A stretch of 64,000 nucleotides of DNA. It comes from Typha latifolia (lineage: Eukaryota > Streptophyta > Magnoliopsida > Poales > Typhaceae). The stretch is taken from contig CM034101.1 in the NCBI GenBank assembly GCA_019914945.1, positions 17,371,188-17,435,187 on the forward strand. Reading direction: 5' to 3'. The translations under genes and the position numbers were made by a program. Positions 58,472-64,000 of the stretch are shown here, in pieces. The notes under the pieces are model-generated. The model saw nothing but the letters and a program-made list of their open reading frames with translations, was not told the origin of the DNA and made no database searches. Numbering within the stretch: position 1 is the stretch's first letter; every line of letters begins with the position of its first letter.

Positions 58472-59059
58472 CTAAGAATACATTTCGATTTCATCACCTG
58501 AAATATGATTCAAAGATCTCGACAGGAAAAATCATCAAATAAACGTTAACTCGGGATTCAGAAGCAAAGGAATCGATGCGTCACTTGGACCTTTAAAGAT
58601 CCTCAGTTCAAGTGTTGGATTATATTACCATTTACTTCATCATTACCCCATGCCTAAATAAAAACTAAAAATTTAAGAAGAATCGTATCAAATGTAGGAG
58701 GAGATCTACTCAGTGGTGGCAAATAGTTTATGGTTCGATTCTGCCAGCGAGAGTCCTCAATGTTTTCAGTAGAGGGAGCTCTTTTGTCCTCATCGCAGAG
58801 TTCCTTCCAAAACAAACATTCTGAAAGAAAAAATCGAAAAAACTCGAAAAAGAAATAGGAATATTAAATCAAACTCAAGATCAGAAACAAATCATAGAAG
58901 AACTAACTCGATCTAAACATCTCCATATTAAAAATAAAGAAAGGAAGGGATTGCTCGGCTCAGCGGGGTAGTCGACATACAAATCTCTCGGAAGAGAGAC
59001 CTGTGATCCGGTCTGTTGAGCTTGAAAATTATGTAGTCGTCATTGCAATCTCCTTCCAT
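58472..59059 (-). other. possible small spliced gene or transcript
   Basis: Three exon-like blocks on the minus strand. Block 1, 58981-59059, starts ATG and encodes MEGDCNDDYIIFKLNRPDHR and six more codons, donor ATTT/GTATGT. Block 2, 58710-58820, follows a strong pyrimidine tract and TTTCAG, and is open as CLFWKELCDEDKRAPSTENI...RWQNRTINYLPPL, donor CTGA/GTAGAT. Block 3, 58472-58497, after ATATTTCAG, encodes DEIEMYS and stop. Blocks 2 and 3 agree in phase; joining block 1 to block 2 creates TAA at the junction. So either block 1 is a leader ORF, the true first exon is elsewhere, or the transcript is non-coding. Family not recognised. A TATA-like TTTATATTCC lies near 59176-59185 on the minus strand. 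Confidence 0.35.
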
Positions 59060-59189
59060 CCAAGTGCGAATGGAGAACCCTATAAACCCTAATTACTACT
59101 AACCCTCGACGGCCGAGGTGATGAAGACCAAAGAGGAGACTCTAGGCTTTATCGAATGAGAGGGGTTGCGTGGGAATATAAAGAGATAG

Positions 59190-59977
59190 CATTAGGGTTT
59201 CCATCGGAGTCGGCGGCAGCGGTTACGGTATTGGTAACTTGCTAAGGTTGGCTATCGCACGTGCGCACCAGCGTGCAAATCTAATGGGCCTTGTGTGGTT
59301 TCCACTAACAAGCATCGTCGGCCCATTATGTATTGGACCAAATGGGCTTTGCAAATAATATCTAAATTCTAAGGCTTTAGAGGGCATAAATGCAAATATC
59401 AACTTTCCAAGTGATGAGAATTTCTCAATTAGTAGCACTCGAGCCATAGTGGGTCGGCAAAAAGACTGCGCATATCGACCGTTGGATTAATAGTTGAATA
59501 GAAGTACACGTTTAACAAGAATACTGGTGAGATACACGTAAGGCGGATAAAACGACGCTATTATATCCAAGATAGATAATTGACGATAGCAACGTGTTTG
59601 TCAATCCGAATGCCACCAAAATTGTAGCTAATGGTCTACATAACTCCTCTTAAATATATAATTGAGTGTGAAAAATACTAACTATTTTATCTGATATATA
59701 ATCAGTCTAGAAATTCATAATATAAGAAAATAAATTTACTCGTATTCCAGTTCCATGTTAGTCTTAAAAACAATTAAAAAAGGAAAAGAAAAAGAAAAGT
59801 CTACAAAAAGAAACTCCCCCAGTCCACCACCCACCACTCGTTCCTTTGTTGCCACATGGATCGCAACATCTTCTACCTGCTTTCCCCTCACATTTGGTCC
59901 TGGAGAGTTAGCAGAAAAACAGAGCACTCTCTTCTTCTTCTTCTCTCTCTCTCTCTAGGTAACAGACTAGAAAAGAG
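59190..59977. other. promoter region between divergent units
   Basis: Lies between the minus-strand unit at 58472-59059 and OR. GGGCC words occur near 59285 and 59319, and a CT-rich leader at 59930-59956 precedes the OR start codon. No further gene. Confidence 0.4.
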
Positions 59978-62900
59978 ATGCTCTGTTCGGGTCGGATCCT
60001 AACGTGTTCTTTCTCACCCGGTAGGATTCCGATCGCGCAAAGTTGGAGCTCCGTTGCCCAGCGCCGAGCAGTGAGGCTACCGCCGGTCACTCAGAAATGG
60101 AGGACGATGGCCTCCGCCGAAGCCGATCCGCCCTCCGCTTCTTCCTTCGTCCCCTCTGTCGACGCGGCCGGCGCATCTGATCCGGCCGAGAAGAATCCTA
60201 CCGGGTATTCTCCAATTTCCCGATGTACCCTTTTGTCCTTATTGCTGGATGTTGTACTGAGCGAATGGATTGCTTTCTGCTGTTTTCTTTGCTTGTGGTT
60301 GTGGCAGATATTTGAGTTGTTTCAATTAGATAGTATAATGTAATCAAGTAGCTGTGTGTTATGCTGAATTGGAGATTGCATGTGATAACAGGGCATATCT
60401 AAGTTTTGACATATATACTTAGATATTACTTCTTGGTGATTTGCTATTGTTGTTTTGCTGAACTCGATTGCAGGTTTTGTATCATTGAAGGACCTGAAAC
60501 AGTCCAAGATTTTGCGAAAATGGAGTTACAAGAAATTCAAGACAACATTAGAAGCCGGCGAAATAAAATCTTTCTGCACATGGAGGAAGTGAGTATTTTT
60601 TATTACCACTATATCATTTGATTCTTTGCATAGAAGATCACTCTCTAGTTTGTAGTAATAAAATAATAAACTTCTAAAATGAGGATGCATCACAATTCTT
60701 CTAATATCTACTTTGAGGGCAATGAGCTGCAGAAGTACTCCAAGTTCACCAATCAGGTGAATGTTTTAAGTTATAAAATTGAAAATTCTGATAAACATTT
60801 TTCAATTTTAGAAAATCTATTAGGAGCATTCATAAGATGTCCATGTCACTACAATCTGTAAGTGATAAACAAGTAAATAGGGGCCCATATATCACCACAG
60901 CACCTAATTTTTAAATGAATACCTGGCAATTATTCAATCAAGTTATTGAAGAAAAGGAAAATACAATAAGAACTTGCCAAGTTAGAAGGAGTTATCATTT
61001 GATCCACATATAGTTAGCTAGAATATTCCTGTCTTTTTGCTCTCACCTGGTACAAACTTGAGGTGGATGCCTAGATGGACTGAGAGCCTGAGACGGCTTA
61101 GTTGCAAGTAAATATAGGGAGGTTCAGTGTCAACTGGGGCGAATGACAGGGAGGTTCAGTAATATATTATCATCTTAAATTCTACTGATATCTTAGATCA
61201 AGAGGATAAGAATTTGGTTCTGTGGTTAGTAATGGTAATAATGGGATTATCAAATCACCATAAATTCGATCCAGAAAGAGATATTGAATAATGAAAAATT
61301 CATAGTACTATTCCACTTTGGTCGTCAACATTCTTTTTGTTTCCTCTCAGGTTCGGAGGCTAAGAATACAGCAGAGAATAAAAAATGCTGAACTTGGAAT
61401 CGTAAATGAAGAGCAAGAAAATGAACTTCCTGATTTTCCATCATTCATACCTTTTCTGCCTCCTCTGGTGAGCCTTTCTTTCTAGTTGCAGCATAGATTT
61501 TCTCGTGATGATTATTATTTTTTAATTTCCATTATACTGACTTCTGCATATTTATTTAAAAAGTTAAATATCATTTCTACTTGATTAATGACTAACCGGA
61601 GTCTGTGATTGCTGTCCCAAAACAGACTCCAGCAAATCTAAAGCTGTACTATGCTACATGTTTCTCTCTAATTGCGGGAATTATCTTCTTTGGTGGCCTT
61701 CTTGCTCCAACTGTAAGTTTTAACACAGTCAATCAGTAGCATTCATTCTTGTAAAACTTATGAGTTGTTGGTTTAGTTAAATCTCTTTTTTGAAGCTTTT
61801 GTCTTATAATTCATAACTTCTGATGTGTCATCATTGTCTTAATTGGTTTTTCCATTCCATGGTTTGATCTGCCTTCTGTTCCTGCTTATAGGTTTTGATT
61901 TTTGAATACAGTGTATTATTTAGGTTATGTATAATCTGGTACCAAACTACTGACATTATGTTATAAATTTGCTTGCATTATTTCTCATGCTTTTAAGTTC
62001 TAAAAAATAAATAAAAGATGTTTAAACTTACTATTCTCAGAATAACTTTGATATCTCTTAAACTGTAAATATTCCTTCTTTATTCGATTAATTTCATAAT
62101 GTACTGTGCTTTTAAGAAATGCTTATGGCTTACTTTGTAGGACATGCTTTGGTTTAACCTTCTGTGAGTTGCTAATTTGAATCTTTAATCCTTAGTACTT
62201 ATCAACCGGTGGAAATCCTGTTTGTAGTCTTAGATCTTAATTTTACCTTTCTATTTTTGTTTCCAGCTGGAGCTTAAATTGGGTTTAGGAGGCACAAGTT
62301 ATGCAGATTTTATTCGCAATGTTCATTTGCCGATGCAATTGAGGTACCCATTAGCTTGTTTCATTGTGTATTTAATCTTTTAAATTAGTGAACAGAAGAG
62401 CATAAAAGTGTATACTTCTTATCATTTGAGGATTGCAAAAAGTTTTACTAATGCTTTCTTTAAACAATGCAGTCAGGTTGATCCAATAGTGGCTTCCTTC
62501 TCAGGAGGAGCAGTTGGAGTTATCTCAGCTCTAATGGTGGTTGAGATAAACAATGTCAAGCAGCAGGAGCATAAGAGATGCAAATACTGTCTAGGAACTG
62601 GTACTCTTCTAAAGTTACCTTGAGCTAACTCACGGAAGTTCTGAATATTAAAATTATTGACAATGATGATGCAATTTTACTATTTTATCTTAGAATGAGA
62701 ATTCAATTACCACAGCTAAGGTAAAATAGAATGTGATGCTCATGTAGGTAACGTTATTTTTATTGACTCTAAAAGAATAATATACTTGCAGGATATTAAT
62801 TGTAGTTCAGGCTTTACAGGTAGTAATTGCCAGAGGCTCGTGACTTGCTCCTTTGTAGAAAAGGCTCGAGAAGGCTGATAGATAAGCAACACAAAGTCTG

Positions 62901-63525
62901 AAACACCTCATACTTGTAAATCTGCTTAATAAAATAAATAGCTTCAGTTAAGTTGTAGAAAAAACAATATGGCTTGAAAGAAAAACTGCAGTACCTGCAA
63001 ATTTTAAGATTTTCCATGGCTGAAAGGCTACAATCTTTTAGATGATCTATTACTAATTTCTGTTATGAAATTCACTGGAATATTTTTTCGATTCTAGAAT
63101 TCAATAAGGAGTATTATATATTTATAATTGTGTAAACTGTTTGCAGGATACCTGGCTTGTGCTCGCTGTTCAAGCACAGGAGCTCTTGTTTTGATTGAGC
63201 CTGTTTCGACTGTTAATGGTGGAGATCAGCCATTATCAGCACCGAGAACAGAACGGTGCTCAAATTGTTCTGGTGCAGGAAAGGTAAAATATTCTGCAAT
63301 GTAGGAATAAAGTTTTCGATCAGTATTCTCATAAAATCTGGACCAGAGGGAAACCACATATAAAAATATTCAAGACGTTCTTGTTTGCTGTTTGTTTGCC
63401 AACTGCAAGATGCTAATTCATGTGATTAACAAACTAAACATTTGCAGGTCATGTGCCCAACATGCCTTTGCACAGGAATGGCGATGGCAAGTGAGCACGA
63501 TCCTCGAATCGATCCATTTGACTAG
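59978..63525 (+). CDS. OR: ORANGE (OR) protein, plastid DnaJ-type zinc-finger protein
   Basis: Eight exons: 59978-60204, 60474-60588, 61351-61467, 61626-61712, 62267-62343, 62473-62600, 63147-63283 and 63448-63525; the sum is 966 nt, 321 residues (family about 300-320). Seen: transit-peptide-like N terminus; FCIIEGPETVQDFAKMELQE, RSRRNKIFLHMEEVRRLRIQ; two membrane segments (YYATCFSLIAGIIFFGGLLA and ASFSGGAVGVISALMVVEI); then four Cys-rich units CKYCLGTG, CARCSSTG, CSNCSGAGK and CPTCLCTG; C terminus EHDPRIDPFD. There is no J domain, as in all OR proteins. Known: OR stabilises phytoene synthase in plastids and controls carotenoid accumulation and chromoplast formation. Phases are consistent at all joins. 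Confidence 0.97.
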
Positions 63526-64000
63526 AATTGCATGCAGTTAGTTCAATATCGGTCCAAACCAGCATGTTTTCTTGTACATAACCATGACCATGTGTAAGCG
63601 GCTCTTGAGTTTGGACGTATATGTAACATGCTAAGCTTCATGATAACCAGAGACCAAATGTTAGATAAGTACAAATCTTAGATCCTAAAGTTCTCGTCCC
63701 TTGTAGATTTGCTTCATTATGTATGACACTTTACAACAACCAATATACCGATATACTAAGTTCCTAATATATCTATTGCTGCTAACACTTAATACATCCA
63801 GTGTTCATCTTTTTAATTGGTGGGGTGCATGTTCCTCTTATAAATTATCTGCTAGCTTTTCCTGCTTACAAATTCCTTCCCCTTGTGAACAGCCATTGTT
63901 CTTCGCCCTAGTTTGGAGCTTTGTTGCTGCTATCTCCTTTCTCTCTTGTTATATGGTGAGTATATTTGGTTTAATATCTAATTTAATTAACCTTTAGTTA
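63526..64000. other. OR 3' flank to window end
   Basis: Probable 3' UTR of OR, then sequence with a hydrophobic plus-strand frame from 63719 that runs to the window end and shows no family features. No gene called. Confidence 0.5.

Noticed and set aside
63719..63997. Hydrophobic plus-strand frame at the window end
   Set aside because: No family features, follows the OR 3' flank, and is cut by the window edge.

Overview
This window is nuclear DNA of a flowering plant. Every recognisable protein is a conserved angiosperm gene. Genes are split by GT-AG introns, introns and spacers are AT-rich with many (TA)n, (GA)n and GAA microsatellites, and several spacers carry small inverted-repeat transposon relics. 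GC-rich first exons beside AT-rich introns (cyclin, MAGO, phosphate transporter, AGP) hint at a non-grass monocot, but this is an impression, not a proof. Exon borders were built by hand from splice signals, reading phase and family knowledge. No tRNA, rRNA or CRISPR array was seen.

Layout. 455-4076 (-) is a RABD2/Rab1 GTPase in eight exons. A transposon-scarred spacer follows. 7527-8181 (+) is an uclacyanin-type blue copper protein, convergent with a classical arabinogalactan protein at 8667-9326 (-); both look like GPI-anchored surface proteins. 11437-13749 (-) is an SLC37-type glycerol-3-phosphate transporter. A hAT-like element lies at 15003-15626. 15922-18353 (+) is MAGO NASHI, 19326-21754 (+) plastid ribosomal protein L19, 22459-26178 (+) a predicted plastid protein of unknown function, and 27119-28843 (-) nucleoside diphosphate kinase 1.

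31104-31957 (-) appears to be an unrecognised multi-exon gene with exons too short to stand out as ORFs. 33505-35962 (+) is a WRKY12-like factor, followed by an AT-rich desert with a Mutator-type MITE. 40049-44293 (+) is a GATA26/27-like factor, 45103-47932 (+) an At1g02150-like PPR protein, 52628-54772 (+) a P/U-type cyclin (CYCP4;1-like), 56099-56602 (-) a secreted glycine-rich protein, 58472-59059 (-) a possible small spliced gene, and 59978-63525 (+) the ORANGE (OR) protein.

The genes form no pathway cluster; this is an ordinary euchromatic neighbourhood. Points of interest are the probable overlooked genes, a tandem triplication that copies a splice donor inside the NDPK gene, an in-frame 90-nt intron in the GATA gene, and a set of small inverted-repeat elements, two of them with plausible target-site duplications.
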